Origin: Natrinema salsiterrestre
Lineage (GTDB): Archaea > Halobacteriota > Halobacteria > Halobacteriales > Natrialbaceae
DNA: 64,000 nt
Reading direction: 5' to 3'
Assembly: GCF_029502005.1 (NCBI RefSeq)
Contig: NZ_JAMQOT010000003.1
Coordinates: 62,001-126,000, forward strand
The translations under genes and the position numbers were made by a program. Position 1 is the first letter of the stretch; each line of letters opens with the position of its first letter. The notes under the pieces were generated by a model. That model ran no database searches. It was given only the letters and a program-made list of their open reading frames with translations, and had not been told where the DNA came from. This document shows positions 1 to 9,436 of this stretch, in pieces.

Positions 1-25
1 GTGAAACGCATTATATCTTCATGTG

Positions 26-1003
26 TTAGGAGCGACTCGAGTCGACGCCAGACGGTTCCAATGCCTCCGATTCAGTGTCTCCAACAACGGTCTCCAATCC
101 ATCCGCAAGCGAAATCGAGGGCTCGAACCCGAGTTCTGATTTGAGCCGGGACACATCTGCCTGGCTTTGGTCGATATCCCCGGGACGATCCTCAACGTGT
201 ACGATCTCCAGATCCGAAGCAGCGACATTGCGCACAGTCTCCGCCAACTCGAGAATCGATACGCTATTGCCAGTTCCAACATTAAATACACCAGTCACAT
301 CAGCACTTGCTGCCAGTAAGTTTGCCTCCATTACATCTCGAACGTGCACGAAGTCTCGAGTCTGCGACCCATCCCCTTCGACGGTAATGGGCTTACCGTT
401 CAACGCCTGTTCAGCGAAGACGCTAATGACGGCGCTATAATCACCGGACATCTGCCCCGGTCCGTAGACGTTGAAATATCGAAGGGAGATGGTCGATACA
501 TCATACAAGTCAGCGTATAGCCGTACATATCGCTCAGCAGCGAGCTTAGAGAGTCCGTACGGGGACGTGGGTTCAGTTGGAGCCTCCTCAGAGATCGGAA
601 CGGATTTCGGATGGCCGTACACGGCTGCGCTCGAAGCGAACACAAATCGTGCAGATTCCTCACGTGCGCGCTCTAGCAGTTTCACGGTCGCAGTGACGTT
701 GACATCGTGGGTTAGCTTCGGACGGCGCACCGACCCCTCAACGCTGATCAACGCCGCCTGATGAAAAATCACGTCGACGCCGTTAGTCGCCCGCTCAAGG
801 GCAGTCTCATCCCGAATATCACCCTCGATTAGCGTCGCTTTGTCCGGTACGTTTGACCGAGAGCCACTCGAGAGGTTGTCGAGAATTCGAACGTCGTTTT
901 CTGGAACAAGTGCCTCTACGATAGTACTCCCAATGAATCCTGCACCCCCCGTAACGAGGATTCGGTTACCGGAGATCGGTCGAAAATCGTCCTGGGAATT
1001 CAT
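26..1003 (-). CDS. NAD-dependent sugar-nucleotide epimerase/dehydratase (GalE-like extended SDR)
   Basis: A 325-residue extended short-chain dehydrogenase. The Rossmann motif GGAGFIG is at residues 19-25, and the catalytic Tyr149 and Lys153 lie in a SPYGLSK context, with Ser residues near 124. The RYFNVYGPGQ and GDGSQTRDFVHVRDV blocks are typical of UDP-glucose 4-epimerases and dTDP-glucose-type dehydratases. It probably interconverts a UDP-sugar for surface glycans. The start overlaps the stop of the upstream sugar transferase by 4 nt, so the two are translationally coupled. The exact substrate cannot be read from sequence. Confidence 0.9.
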   Translation of the reverse strand: MNSQDDFRPISGNRILVTGGAGFIGSTIVEALVPENDVRILDNLSSGSRSNVPDKATLIEGDIRDETALERATNGVDVIFHQAALISVEGSVRRPKLTHDVNVTATVKLLERAREESARFVFASSAAVYGHPKSVPISEEAPTEPTSPYGLSKLAAERYVRLYADLYDVSTISLRYFNVYGPGQMSGDYSAVISVFAEQALNGKPITVEGDGSQTRDFVHVRDVMEANLLAASADVTGVFNVGTGNSVSILELAETVRNVAASDLEIVHVEDRPGDIDQSQADVSRLKSELGFEPSISLADGLETVVGDTESEALEPSGVDSSRS

Positions 1004-2487
1004 TCGTCAGAAGCGAACTCTTTGAGATCGGATAAGACTTTCCAGACCTGTCGGATAACGATTTTTATATCAAACCAGAAGGATTGTCGACGAACGTACT
1101 CGAGATCATACCGAAGCTTCGTCGCGGGTTCGTGTCCGGTAACGTCGTTAATCTGGGCCAATCCAGTCAGTCCGGGCTTCACGAACCAGCGTTTTTCCCA
1201 GTCGACTCCGTCGCGTTGGATTTCGGAGTCGAGCTCCGGCCGTTCTGGTCGGGGACCGACGACGCTCATGTCTCCGATGAGGATCGACCACAGCTGAGGA
1301 ATCTCGTCGAGATGGGTTTGCCGGAGCATGCGGCCGACGCGCGTCACGCGTGGATCAACCTCGCCTGCATCCTCGTCACTAATCGTCGCACCCGTCTCAG
1401 ATTCGGCGTTCTCGACCATACTTCGGAACTTGTACACGGCAAAGGATTCGCCGAACACCGCCGTCCGATCTTGACTGTACAGCACCGACCCGGAGCTGTC
1501 GAGTTTGATCGCAACCGCAATGATGGCCATCAGCGGCGCGAGCGTCAAGAGGGCTGTCGCCGCAAACACCACGTCGAACGTCCGCTTAAACAGGTGATCT
1601 AGCGGATCCCAAGGCTCGAGGTCCACATCAACTAACTCACCCACGTCACCCTCCGAAACCAGTACACTATCAGCGTACTCCCGGTGGACCTTCGCCTGAA
1701 CACCATGCTCGTGACACGCATCGAGCGCGCCGAAGAACTCCGCACGGTCGGCTTGCCCGAACGCCAACACGACGGTGTCGATGTCGTACTCGACGAGCAC
1801 GTCCTCGAGTCGGGAGAGGCCGCCGAGCCGTGTGAGTCCGGTGATCGCCTTCTTCTGATCCGAATCCACCTCGAGCTCGTCGTCGTGCCGGAGCTCGACG
1901 CCGCCGTCGGCGACCGCGTCCGATTCAGTCCCCATCCGGTTACGCAACTCGTTTCGAGCCTGGGTGATCGTCGGACAGAGATAGCCGATTACGGGTGCGT
2001 CGACGGCTGGCGCGACGCGGTCGATCTGTGCGGGGTCGTCGCCGACGATCAGCGTACGGCCGTCGGAACCGGCCGGTTGCGCCCGAATCAGGAGGAACCA
2101 GGCAGGGAGGATGACCGTGAGCAACCCGATCGACATCACGAGCGTCGCCCGCGGGAGTCGGTGGGACCACTGGAAGTAGCCGAGCGTGGCCAGTCCGAGC
2201 CCGCCGACGAGGACCCGTTTTTGAACCAAAAAGACGGTGTCCAGAATGCGCCGAGGCCGTGGCTTGTACAGGGGCCAGACTGCCCCCGCGACTGTGAGGA
2301 CGCTCAGCGTCACCGCCCATCGAAGCGACGACCTGCCGAGGACGATCGGCTGCAGTCGATCAAAGAGCGGAACGACCGTGGTAAAGAGGGATTGCGAGAA
2401 CGGATGATTGGCGACGAGGACCGCAGCGACGACGAGACAGGCCGTCCCAGTCGCGCTTGCGATCCGATATCGCCATCCAGTAAGCAT
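1000..2487 (-). CDS. Polyprenyl-phosphate sugar phosphotransferase (exopolysaccharide/glycan initiation)
   Basis: A 495-residue membrane protein. About four N-terminal membrane segments (roughly residues 10-135) precede a soluble middle part with a nucleotide-binding-like fold. A further membrane helix near 310 leads into the bacterial sugar transferase domain, with YKFRSM, DEIPQLW, GDMSVVGPRPE and KPGLTGLAQI motifs. Such enzymes move a sugar-1-phosphate onto a lipid phosphate at the cytoplasmic face to start glycan assembly. It is first in a two-gene operon with the downstream epimerase, and the locus continues past the left edge. A T-rich TATA-like element (AGTATTTTAC on the minus strand) lies just upstream of the ATG. 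Confidence 0.9.
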   Translation of the reverse strand: MLTGWRYRIASATGTACLVVAAVLVANHPFSQSLFTTVVPLFDRLQPIVLGRSSLRWAVTLSVLTVAGAVWPLYKPRPRRILDTVFLVQKRVLVGGLGLATLGYFQWSHRLPRATLVMSIGLLTVILPAWFLLIRAQPAGSDGRTLIVGDDPAQIDRVAPAVDAPVIGYLCPTITQARNELRNRMGTESDAVADGGVELRHDDELEVDSDQKKAITGLTRLGGLSRLEDVLVEYDIDTVVLAFGQADRAEFFGALDACHEHGVQAKVHREYADSVLVSEGDVGELVDVDLEPWDPLDHLFKRTFDVVFAATALLTLAPLMAIIAVAIKLDSSGSVLYSQDRTAVFGESFAVYKFRSMVENAESETGATISDEDAGEVDPRVTRVGRMLRQTHLDEIPQLWSILIGDMSVVGPRPERPELDSEIQRDGVDWEKRWFVKPGLTGLAQINDVTGHEPATKLRYDLEYVRRQSFWFDIKIVIRQVWKVLSDLKEFASDE

Positions 2488-2718
2488 TGACTAATCCGAG
2501 TGGTCTACACAGTAAAATACTCTTTGGAAGCACCAGTATGGTGATAGGCCTCCATATATCGATTACGGCCGATCCGTGCCAAGATGGAGTCGCGGAGTCC
2601 GGTCTCGATCTGTCGAGAGTCAGTTACAAGCGGAGGTGTGAGGAACCAAAGTCAGCGGCGACTCGAGTCCAAGAACTACGCGAGGGTGAGAGGCGGAGAC
2701 GCATCCGAGGCGGCGAGG

Positions 2719-3004
2719 TCATCGTCGCGCGTACTCGAGGTCGGCATCGAGATCGTCACTCGTGTAGTGTCGCTCTATTTGCTTCGAGATCGTCACTCGT
2801 GTAGTGTCGCTCTATTTGCTGGTCGCCCAGCAACTGGTGGAACTCTCGGCGAGAGAGGTCCGCGATTTCTCGCGCCTTTCCGAACGAGAGGATTCCTTCG
2901 CGGTACAGCGAAACAGCCAGCTCATGGCGTTAAACGTCGTCCCGCTCGTCGTCCGGGACGTTGAGGGCGTCGTAGACGTCCGATGGAACTTCGATCGTTC
3001 CCAT
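2719..3004 (-). pseudogene. UPF0175-family antitoxin pseudogene
   Basis: Read on the minus strand from the ATG at 3004, this encodes an antitoxin-like start (MGTIEVPSDVYDAL), then a TAA at codon 25 (2930-2932) where the family has Leu, consistent with TTA changed to TAA. The same frame goes on with SLYREGILSFGKAREIA and LSRREFHQLLGD, hallmark UPF0175 segments. A 37-bp tandem duplication (2747-2820) then breaks the frame. If one copy is removed, the frame runs to a TGA at 2719-2721 and an ancestral product of 82 residues ending DADLEYARR. There are thus two independent lesions. No intact partner toxin (PIN/DUF3368 type) is visible downstream. Confidence 0.85.
2747..2820. repeat. 37-bp perfect tandem duplication inside the antitoxin pseudogene
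   Basis: Positions 2747-2783 and 2784-2820 are identical 37-bp units in direct tandem. The length is not a multiple of three, so the duplication shifts the reading frame of the UPF0175 gene. The copies are perfect, which suggests a recent event. Confidence 0.95.
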
Positions 3005-3292
3005 AGGAGAACATCCGTGCGACTAATACAAAGTGCTTCGGTGGCTCAAAGATGCCAGCTCCGAGGCCGGAATCCACAACGGAAGATCGAGTGGTCCATA
3101 GTCGTGCCTTCACGACGGACATCGACGAACAGATCGAACTCGGTTTTTGAACTCGAGCATGATGAAGCCCTGAACGCAAGCGAGACACCTGCTGCGATAT
3201 CGCAAATGCTGACGGTCGGCTGAGAGTAACCAGTTCCTGTTCGAACGACAGTCGCTGACTTACTATCCCCGTTAGCAGAAAGTCCATTCTCG
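3005..3292. other. Gene-poor stretch upstream of the antitoxin pseudogene
   Basis: No ORF here resembles a known family. Short open frames exist on both strands but look like decayed or non-coding sequence. A weak TATA-like element (CTTACTATCC, near 3257-3266) lies about 30 nt before the GTG of the VanZ-like gene and may be its promoter. Together with 2488-2718 it forms an eroded interval between the glycan operon and the membrane-protein genes. Confidence 0.4.
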
Positions 3293-3754
3293 GTGCCACC
3301 TCGAGTATCACGTTCTCGATCGACCGCTCGGTGGGCTCCGACCATCCTCGTAGCCACCCTCATTTGCTACTGGTCGGTCGTCGCGTCGCCGCCGTCGATC
3401 GCGGTCTCGCTCGAGGGAGCGAACACTTTCCACAACAGTATGCAAGTAGCGGTCATCCCACCGATCGAATTCGAGTGGTTCGACCGCCGGCACGGGATCG
3501 CCTATGCAGTGCTCGCGTGTAGTCTCGAGTACGCCCTCGCGGATCGCGAGCTAACTGTGATCCACGTGGCCCTACTCGTGTTCGCCGCCACGGTCGGATA
3601 CGGCGTCCTGATGGAAATCGGCCAGCTGTTCCGACCGGATCGGGTCGCCTCGATGGCCGACGCTGCGAGCAACGCGGTCGGGGCCGGCGCGGGACTCGCT
3701 CTCCCTGGTCTCGAGAAGCGAATTTACGACGACCCGTTCTTCTCGAGTGAGTGA
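3293..3754 (+). CDS. VanZ-like family membrane protein
   Basis: A 153-residue protein with about four hydrophobic segments. The family-typical stretch GVLMEIGQLFRPDRVASMADAASNAVGAGAG is near residues 104-135, with MEIGQ and the DAxxNxxGA pattern of VanZ domains. The GTG at 3293 fits a leaderless start. VanZ proteins act at the membrane, but their role in archaea is not established. It is followed on the same strand by more small membrane-associated genes. Confidence 0.8.
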   Translation: MPPRVSRSRSTARWAPTILVATLICYWSVVASPPSIAVSLEGANTFHNSMQVAVIPPIEFEWFDRRHGIAYAVLACSLEYALADRELTVIHVALLVFAATVGYGVLMEIGQLFRPDRVASMADAASNAVGAGAGLALPGLEKRIYDDPFFSSE

Positions 3755-3816
3755 TAGCGACGAACCGCCCCGTGCATCGATACCATCAAGATGCCCCCGT
3801 CCAAGCACGATGACGA

Positions 3817-4362
3817 ATGCGTCTCGCGAGGAGAGTTGCGATCGCCGCCGTGCTACTCACTGCCCTCGGTGGACTCTGTGTCCACTACGGCGCGACGTAC
3901 GACGACAACTGGCCGCATCCGACTGGCGATCAGATCCAGCAGGAGGGCCTCGAGTCGTTCACCGGCGATCGCGTACTCCTCTTCGGCGAGGTTCGAGCGG
4001 TCAATGGCGACGCCGAGACGATCACGATCCACGTCGTAGACGACAACGACGAGGTTGCCGCCGAGCTCGAGGTCCGAGGCGTCGACGACCAGGTAGCGCC
4101 CGGCGGCGTCGTACAGGTGTACGGCGTCCTCGAGTCCGGAGCAGTGATGGATGCGGATCGAACGGTCGTCGTCAATCGTGATCCGTCGGCGACGACGTAC
4201 AAACTCGTCACGTCCGTCGTCGGCCTCCTACTTGCGGTGGGCTACTTCCTCCAGCAGTGGCGATTCGACGTCCGAGGGCTCGCTTTCGAGCCGAGAATCT
4301 CCGACTCCGAACTCGAATCTGAACCCGAGACCGAACCGGCGGAGGTGCGCCAGCGTGGCTGA
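3817..4362 (+). CDS. Membrane-anchored OB-fold-like protein
   Basis: A 181-residue protein with an N-terminal hydrophobic segment (about residues 8-25), a beta-rich middle (about 45-130) that reads like an OB-fold (GDRVLLFGEVRAVNGD, VYGVLES), a second membrane segment (about 132-150) and an acidic tail. This layout puts the OB-like domain between two membrane helices, probably outside the cell. Its stop overlaps the GTG start of the next gene by 8 nt, implying co-translation. Function unknown. Confidence 0.65.
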   Translation: MRLARRVAIAAVLLTALGGLCVHYGATYDDNWPHPTGDQIQQEGLESFTGDRVLLFGEVRAVNGDAETITIHVVDDNDEVAAELEVRGVDDQVAPGGVVQVYGVLESGAVMDADRTVVVNRDPSATTYKLVTSVVGLLLAVGYFLQQWRFDVRGLAFEPRISDSELESEPETEPAEVRQRG

Positions 4363-4843
4363 CCTCCTCTCGCACGTGCTGCTCGTCTACGCGTGCTGTA
4401 CGATCGCGAGTTGGTACCGGCCGATACCGGATCGCTGGATCGCCGTCGCGATGATCGGTTCGATCCTGCCGGATCTCAATCGGATCACGCTGCTCGTTGC
4501 GAACGGAACCCTCGAGGCAACCCTCGGAATACCGTTCAATGTGGATGCGATTTCCACGCTCGGCGGCAGTATCGTCCTCGCGGCTATCGGTGCGATGGTC
4601 GTTCGCGACAGGCATCGACGGACGTTCGCAGCCCTGTTCGCGGGCGCGCTCTCACACCTGCTCGTCGACGGGGTCAAAGCCTACGCCGACGGGGCGGCGG
4701 GCGCGTGGCTGTATCCTGTCACGTGGGTTCGCCATCCGACGCCGAGTCTCTACGTCTCGTCCGATCCGGCAGTTCTCGCAGTCGCCGTCTCGGTCACCCT
4801 CCTCGTCCTCGCGGTCGACCGGTACGCGATTCGAACGCAGTGA
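4355..4843 (+). CDS. Membrane-bound metal-dependent hydrolase-like protein (YdjM/DUF457-type)
   Basis: A 162-residue hydrophobic protein starting at GTG 4355 (VADLLSHVLLVY). It carries ADLLSH near the N-terminus, GSILPDLNRI around residues 31-40 and ALSHLLVDGVK around 100-110. The paired His and Asp residues in membrane-proximal segments are typical of the YdjM/LexA-regulated membrane hydrolase family. The start is chosen because the upstream extension in this frame is antisense-like and fully overlaps the preceding gene. The enzymatic activity of this family is poorly defined. Confidence 0.75.
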   Translation: MADLLSHVLLVYACCTIASWYRPIPDRWIAVAMIGSILPDLNRITLLVANGTLEATLGIPFNVDAISTLGGSIVLAAIGAMVVRDRHRRTFAALFAGALSHLLVDGVKAYADGAAGAWLYPVTWVRHPTPSLYVSSDPAVLAVAVSVTLLVLAVDRYAIRTQ

Positions 4844-4940
4844 GGCCTCACCCGAAACCGAAACCCCGAGAGAGCGCCGACATGACAATACCTATGGTCC
4901 CGGAACTGACTTTCTCTCCCATGAACATCGGGAGGAGTCC

Positions 4941-5786
4941 ATGCCGCTGATCGACGACGAGGGGAACCTCTTCGGCGTCGTCAACGTCATCGACGCGCTC
5001 GCAGTTTGTCTTGTCGTCGCCGTACTGATCGCCGGCGTCGCGGTTGTCGGTGTCCTCGGCGGCGAATCGGCCGAGCCAGAGATGGATTCTGGCGATTCCA
5101 ACAACACGGTATCGGACGGTAACCAGAGCGAGCCCGCGACGCGCTACGCGACGGTCGATCTCGGTCTCCAGCCCGATTACGTCATCGAGGCAATCGAGGA
5201 GGGTGACGAGGCCGCCGTCGCCGTCGAGGGACACAATTTGACGATCACCGATGTGTACACGTCGCCGACGAACAGCGGGAACAACGGCCACGTCGTCGTT
5301 CGGACCCGAATCGATGGGGAGTATCCGCCGGCCGGTGACTCGACGACGGCGTTCCGGTTCGACAACACGTCTGTCCGGATCGGCAGCGAGATGACGATCG
5401 ACACGGCCGACTACCAGCGGACGGGCACCGTCCAGCGATTCGAGACCGAGGGCGAATCCCTCGAGACGGAACGGACGCCAGTCTCTCTCGAGTCGAACGT
5501 CTCGGAAACAACCGCCGATGCGATCGAGTCAGGCGACGAGTATCGGTTCGCCGGCCGAACAGTCGCGACCGTGACCGAGGTCACGACGAGCGACCTGGAG
5601 AACTCCTCGAAGGTCGCCGTCGAACTCGAGGCCGACCTCGTGACGTTCAACCGAGCCGGGACGCGAACGTTCGGCCGTAACTCGCTCGAGACCGGCTCTC
5701 AGCTCGTCTTCCGAACGGATACCTATGATTTCCACGGCGAGATCGTTCGTCGCGGAGAATCGGAACCGATCGACGAGACCGAGTGA
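4941..5786 (+). CDS. DUF4330-family single-pass membrane protein
   Basis: A 281-residue protein starting at ATG 4941 with a Shine-Dalgarno-like GGAGG 6 nt upstream. It begins MPLIDDEGNLFGVVNVIDALAV, the characteristic DUF4330 opening, followed by one membrane helix (about residues 15-40). A Ser/Asn/Glu-rich linker then leads to a beta-rich extracellular part with repeated Thr-rich strands. The stop overlaps the start of the next gene by 4 nt. Function unknown; probably anchored and exposed outside. Confidence 0.75.
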   Translation: MPLIDDEGNLFGVVNVIDALAVCLVVAVLIAGVAVVGVLGGESAEPEMDSGDSNNTVSDGNQSEPATRYATVDLGLQPDYVIEAIEEGDEAAVAVEGHNLTITDVYTSPTNSGNNGHVVVRTRIDGEYPPAGDSTTAFRFDNTSVRIGSEMTIDTADYQRTGTVQRFETEGESLETERTPVSLESNVSETTADAIESGDEYRFAGRTVATVTEVTTSDLENSSKVAVELEADLVTFNRAGTRTFGRNSLETGSQLVFRTDTYDFHGEIVRRGESEPIDETE

Positions 5787-6469
5787 TCATGCTGGACGCT
5801 GCACTCGAGCGATCGACAGTCGCCAGAATCCTCGAGTCGCTTCCCGACCGAGTCCAGCGTGTCGAGGGTGCACTCGAAGAGAGTCGGCTCCGTGACCTCA
5901 GCGACGGAGTTGTCAGCGCCGTTCGGGCGTCGTATTGCTACCGGTGGCTGACCGCCGAACCCGACCCGGACGTCATCGTGATCGATCTCAGGGAAACCTA
6001 CACCGTTGGACCCATCATTCCAGTCCTCGAGTCAGTGCTGGACGGACTCGGAGACGGATACGACGGATCACGGATCGCGACTGTCGCCTCCGAGACTGCA
6101 GAGGTGCTTCGAGCCCGACCGATCCAAACCGTGGGGGCCGTCGGACTCGCTCTCGTTCCCGGTTCCCTGCTCGCCCTCACGGTAACCGGAGCGCTTTCGA
6201 CGATGCTGTTCGTCGGCCATCTGGTCGTCGCGGTGCTCTGTGCGGCCGGCCTTCGGTCGACGCACTCGCTCGCGGACGTCCTCGAGAGTCGCCCGGTATC
6301 GGTGCTCGCAGCCGCGTTCGAGCCGCCGGAGCCACCGGACTCGCGACGCGAACCGGCTCGAGAGAGCGGAAACCCGGACCCCGCCGCGCCGTCGACGGAA
6401 CGCACCGAGAGTGCGGAGCCGTCCGAAACGGAAGGAGAACGGACCGAAAATAGCGACAAGCGCGAGTAG
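5783..6469 (+). CDS. Haloarchaeal membrane protein, function unknown
   Basis: A 228-residue protein starting at GTG 5783 or ATG 5789, overlapping the upstream stop. A soluble N-terminal half contains YRWLTAEPDPDVIVIDLRETYTVG-like sequence. Two hydrophobic segments (about residues 118-160) follow, then a highly charged, Pro/Glu-rich, apparently disordered C-terminus (about 178-228). The coupling to the DUF4330 gene suggests a shared membrane role. No enzyme motif is visible. Confidence 0.65.
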   Translation: MIMLDAALERSTVARILESLPDRVQRVEGALEESRLRDLSDGVVSAVRASYCYRWLTAEPDPDVIVIDLRETYTVGPIIPVLESVLDGLGDGYDGSRIATVASETAEVLRARPIQTVGAVGLALVPGSLLALTVTGALSTMLFVGHLVVAVLCAAGLRSTHSLADVLESRPVSVLAAAFEPPEPPDSRREPARESGNPDPAAPSTERTESAEPSETEGERTENSDKRE

Positions 6470-6482
6470 CGAATCCCGTTTT

Positions 6483-7226
6483 TCAGAGGTCCATCCCGCC
6501 GTTGACGTCGATCACTTCGCCCGTCACGTACGACGAGTCTTTGCTCGCGAGGAAACGGACGACTGCGGCGATGTCCTCGACCTCGGCCAGCCGCTCGAGC
6601 GGGATGCCCGCGATGATTCGGTCGAGCACCTCCTCGGGGACGCTCGCGAGCATATCGGTGGCGGTGAACCCGGGCGCGACGCAGTTGGCCGTCGAGCCGC
6701 CCTTGGCGAGCTCGAGGGCGATCGTTCGCGTGAACCCGAACATACCACTTTTGGCGGTCGCGTAGTTGGCCTGCCCGAAGTTCCCCTGTTTCCCGACGAC
6801 GCTCGAGATGTTGATCAGGCGGCCCTCGTCGGCGTTCCAGATGTCGTCGTAGAACAACTGGGTGCAGTTGAACATGCCACCGAGGTTGACGTCCATCACG
6901 CGGTCCCACTCCTCGCGGGACATCTCGGTGAACTGCTTGTCGGCGGTGATACCGGCGTTGTTCACCAGGACGTCACAGGAGCCAAAGGCCTCGTGACAGA
7001 CCTCCCGCATGTGCTCGACCTCCGCGCGGTCTGCGACGTCGGCTCTGGCCGCGACGGCGGAGCCGCCCGACGATTCGATGGCCTCGACGGCCTCGTGTGC
7101 CGCCCCCTCCGACGAGCGGTAGTTGATAACCACGTTCGCCCCCTCTTCACCGAGGTATTCGGCGATCCCGCGACCGATCCCTTTTGCCGAGCCCGTGATT
7201 ACACAGGTGCGGTCATCCATGGACAT
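6483..7226 (-). CDS. phaB: Acetoacetyl-CoA reductase, PHA biosynthesis (PhaB/FabG-type SDR)
   Basis: A 247-residue classical SDR reducing acetoacetyl-CoA to (R)-3-hydroxybutyryl-CoA, the monomer for PHA. From the ATG at 7226, GSAKGIG is at 12-18, NNAG at 89-92, the catalytic Ser141/142 in NISSVVG, Tyr155 and Lys159 in NYATAK. Arg37 after the second strand fits NADPH use. A TATA-like TTATTTACC lies about 28 nt upstream. It is tandem to, but separated by about 145 nt from, the phaRPEC operon. The context favours PhaB over a general FabG. Confidence 0.87.
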   Translation of the reverse strand: MSMDDRTCVITGSAKGIGRGIAEYLGEEGANVVINYRSSEGAAHEAVEAIESSGGSAVAARADVADRAEVEHMREVCHEAFGSCDVLVNNAGITADKQFTEMSREEWDRVMDVNLGGMFNCTQLFYDDIWNADEGRLINISSVVGKQGNFGQANYATAKSGMFGFTRTIALELAKGGSTANCVAPGFTATDMLASVPEEVLDRIIAGIPLERLAEVEDIAAVVRFLASKDSSYVTGEVIDVNGGMDL

Positions 7227-7371
7227 AAGTGACACATTCAACGGCCGATGGTAAATAACGACCTGTTAGTTATCAATCACTGTTGGTAGATAATAACCCC
7301 ACGGAGCGATGAGGCGGTGCCGGCCACTCGAGCGGATCTCGAGGTGATTGCCGGAGCGAAACTCCGCCGAA

Positions 7372-8850
7372 CTAGCGCTCGCGGGCCTGTTCGATCCAGT
7401 CCTCGAGCCGGCTCGGTGCGATACCGGTCTCGGCCGCGAGGTCGGCCACGTCGGCCTCGGCGAGCTGATCGAAGGTGTCGATCCCGGCTGCGGTGAGGTC
7501 CTCGGCGTAGGCCTGGCCGACGCCGGTGAGCTCGGTGAGATCGTCTTCCGCCGACTCGATTTCGGACGCGGCGTCCTCGCCCGCGACTTCCTCGACGACG
7601 TCTTCGTCGACGCTCATCTCGCCCGGCTCTGCGGGCTCTTCCTGCACGTCATCGTCCCCTCGTTCGACGATCTCTTCGTCCGAGCGGTCCTCGCCGTGAA
7701 GGTCGCTCGTCTCGGCGTCGAGGTCAGTGTCGGCGTCCGTCCCGTCGCCGGTCTCGACGTCGGTACCGTTCGAACGATCCTCGAACCACTCACAGACCTC
7801 CGGCCAGAGTTCCTCGTGGCTCCGCGAGGAGACGGACATCCCGATGTGGCCCGTCGCGAACTCGAGGATCTCGGTGTCCTCGGAACTGATGACGTCGTTG
7901 AACGGTTTGGAGGCCTCCGGCGGAATGAGGTGGTCGTACTCGGCGACGATCTGGAGGACGGGCATGTCGATGTCCGTGAGATCGACGTGCTCGCCGTTCA
8001 GGTGGAACTCGTTCTCGTAGAGCGCGTTCTCCTGGTAGATGTCGTTGATGAACTCCTCGTAGGCGACGCCGGCCATATCGATTCCCTCGTCGAGCCAGCG
8101 CTCCATGCGGGCGAAGTTCTCGACGAAGTCCTCGTCCTCCATGTTGTCGTAGAACCGGACGTACTTCGTCACGTTGTTCGCGACGGGATCCATCAGCGCG
8201 AAGCCGACGTCCAGGAATCCCGCAGGGACGTTGTCGTACGCGTCGGTGACCGCTTCCGGGTCGTAGTACTCGTCGCCGCCCCAGAGTTCGAGGACGCCGC
8301 CGGAGCCGTCGAAGCAGAGGCCAGCGGCCATCAGTGCCAGGTTTTCGACCTTCTCGGGATGCAGCGCCGCGTACATGGCCGACTTCGTGCCGCCCATACA
8401 GTAGCCGAGGATGTTGATCGAGTCTCGCCCGGAGCGCTCCCGGACGACGTCGACGCAGTTGTCGATGTACCGGTTGACGTAGTCGTCGATGGACAGCGAC
8501 CGGTCCAGCTTGGACGGCTCGCCCCAGTCGATGAGGTAGACGTCGAAGCCGGCCTCGAGCAGCGTCTGGACGACCGAGCGGTCGGGCTGGAGGTCGAGGA
8601 TGTAGGGCTTGTTGATCAGCGCGTAGACGATGAGGATGGGGATGTCGTGTTGCTCCTCCGTCATCGGCTCGTAGTGGAGGAGCTCGAGCTTGTTCTCCTC
8701 GTAGACGACCTCGCTGGGCGTCTGCCCGACGTCGATGTTCTCGACTGTTTCGGTGCGCTCGGGGGCGACACGGGTCTTCTCGGCGAGGTCTGCGGTCGCC
8801 TCCCAGGCCTGGCGTTGCATGTTCAGCGCGGTTGCGAAGGGGTTGTTCAT
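7372..8850 (-). CDS. phaC: Class III poly(3-hydroxyalkanoate) synthase catalytic subunit with helix-hairpin-helix tail
   Basis: A 492-residue alpha/beta-hydrolase polymerising hydroxyacyl-CoA at the granule surface with PhaE. The lipase-like box GYCMGG (149-154) holds the nucleophile Cys151; Asp306 (AEYDHLIPP) and His335 (ATGHIG) complete the triad. After about residue 350 comes a very acidic linker (about 355-430), then a helix-hairpin-helix-like domain ([17 protein letters not shown] onward, about 432-492). This tail makes the protein much longer than bacterial class III PhaC (about 355). The start overlaps the phaE stop by 4 nt. Confidence 0.93.
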   Translation of the reverse strand: MNNPFATALNMQRQAWEATADLAEKTRVAPERTETVENIDVGQTPSEVVYEENKLELLHYEPMTEEQHDIPILIVYALINKPYILDLQPDRSVVQTLLEAGFDVYLIDWGEPSKLDRSLSIDDYVNRYIDNCVDVVRERSGRDSINILGYCMGGTKSAMYAALHPEKVENLALMAAGLCFDGSGGVLELWGGDEYYDPEAVTDAYDNVPAGFLDVGFALMDPVANNVTKYVRFYDNMEDEDFVENFARMERWLDEGIDMAGVAYEEFINDIYQENALYENEFHLNGEHVDLTDIDMPVLQIVAEYDHLIPPEASKPFNDVISSEDTEILEFATGHIGMSVSSRSHEELWPEVCEWFEDRSNGTDVETGDGTDADTDLDAETSDLHGEDRSDEEIVERGDDDVQEEPAEPGEMSVDEDVVEEVAGEDAASEIESAEDDLTELTGVGQAYAEDLTAAGIDTFDQLAEADVADLAAETGIAPSRLEDWIEQARER

Positions 8851-9395
8851 TGCTCGGTCTCGAGGTGCTCGAGGACGCGGTCGAGTTTGGTCTCGACGGC
8901 GTGCTGGCGGCGTTCGAGTTCGACGAGGCGGTCACCGATCTCGAGGACGTCGTCCTTGGTCGCGAAGCCGAGGGCCCGCAGCGTCTCCTGGGACGCCTCG
9001 TCGGCCTGTTCCTGAAGCTCGAGGACGTCGCCGACGGTCTCGCCGGTCATCTTGGCGAACGCGGTCGTCGACATGACGTCTTTGAACGCCTCGTTGGCCG
9101 TGTTGAGCCAGATGTCGCGGAACTCCTCGACGTCGACGTCCTCGCCCTCGAGCTGGTCGTTCATCCGGTCGACCATCTGCTGGGAGGCGTTCATCCACGT
9201 CTCGTACGCGCGGGCGTACCCCTCGACCCCGTCGGAGAATTCGGTGTCCTCGCTGACCTCGCCGACGGTTTCCGACCAGCTCTCGACGAACTGGGCCTGT
9301 GCTTCCATGTTGTCCTCGAGGGCCTCGAGGAACTGTTCGTTCCACTGCTCGGCGAACGCGTTCCAGTCTTCTACTGGGGGTTGTGAATCTGACAT
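8847..9395 (-). CDS. phaE: PHA synthase subunit PhaE
   Basis: A 182-residue acidic, mostly alpha-helical protein beginning with [19 protein letters not shown]. It matches haloarchaeal PhaE, the non-catalytic partner of class III PhaC, and is much shorter than bacterial PhaE. The C-terminal helix ([18 protein letters not shown]) looks like a coiled coil. Its stop overlaps the phaC start by 4 nt; phaP lies about 40 nt upstream. The call rests on composition plus operon context. Confidence 0.88.
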   Translation of the reverse strand: MSDSQPPVEDWNAFAEQWNEQFLEALEDNMEAQAQFVESWSETVGEVSEDTEFSDGVEGYARAYETWMNASQQMVDRMNDQLEGEDVDVEEFRDIWLNTANEAFKDVMSTTAFAKMTGETVGDVLELQEQADEASQETLRALGFATKDDVLEIGDRLVELERRQHAVETKLDRVLEHLETEQ

Positions 9396-9436
9396 AGGTA
9401 AAAATTAACGTGGATTGTGAAAAGCGGTTCCCCGAG

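Noticed and set aside
7348-9015. 555-codon frame opposite phaC and phaE
   Set aside because: Mirror of acidic GC-rich genes; no family motif, and both real genes have clear catalytic or contextual support.
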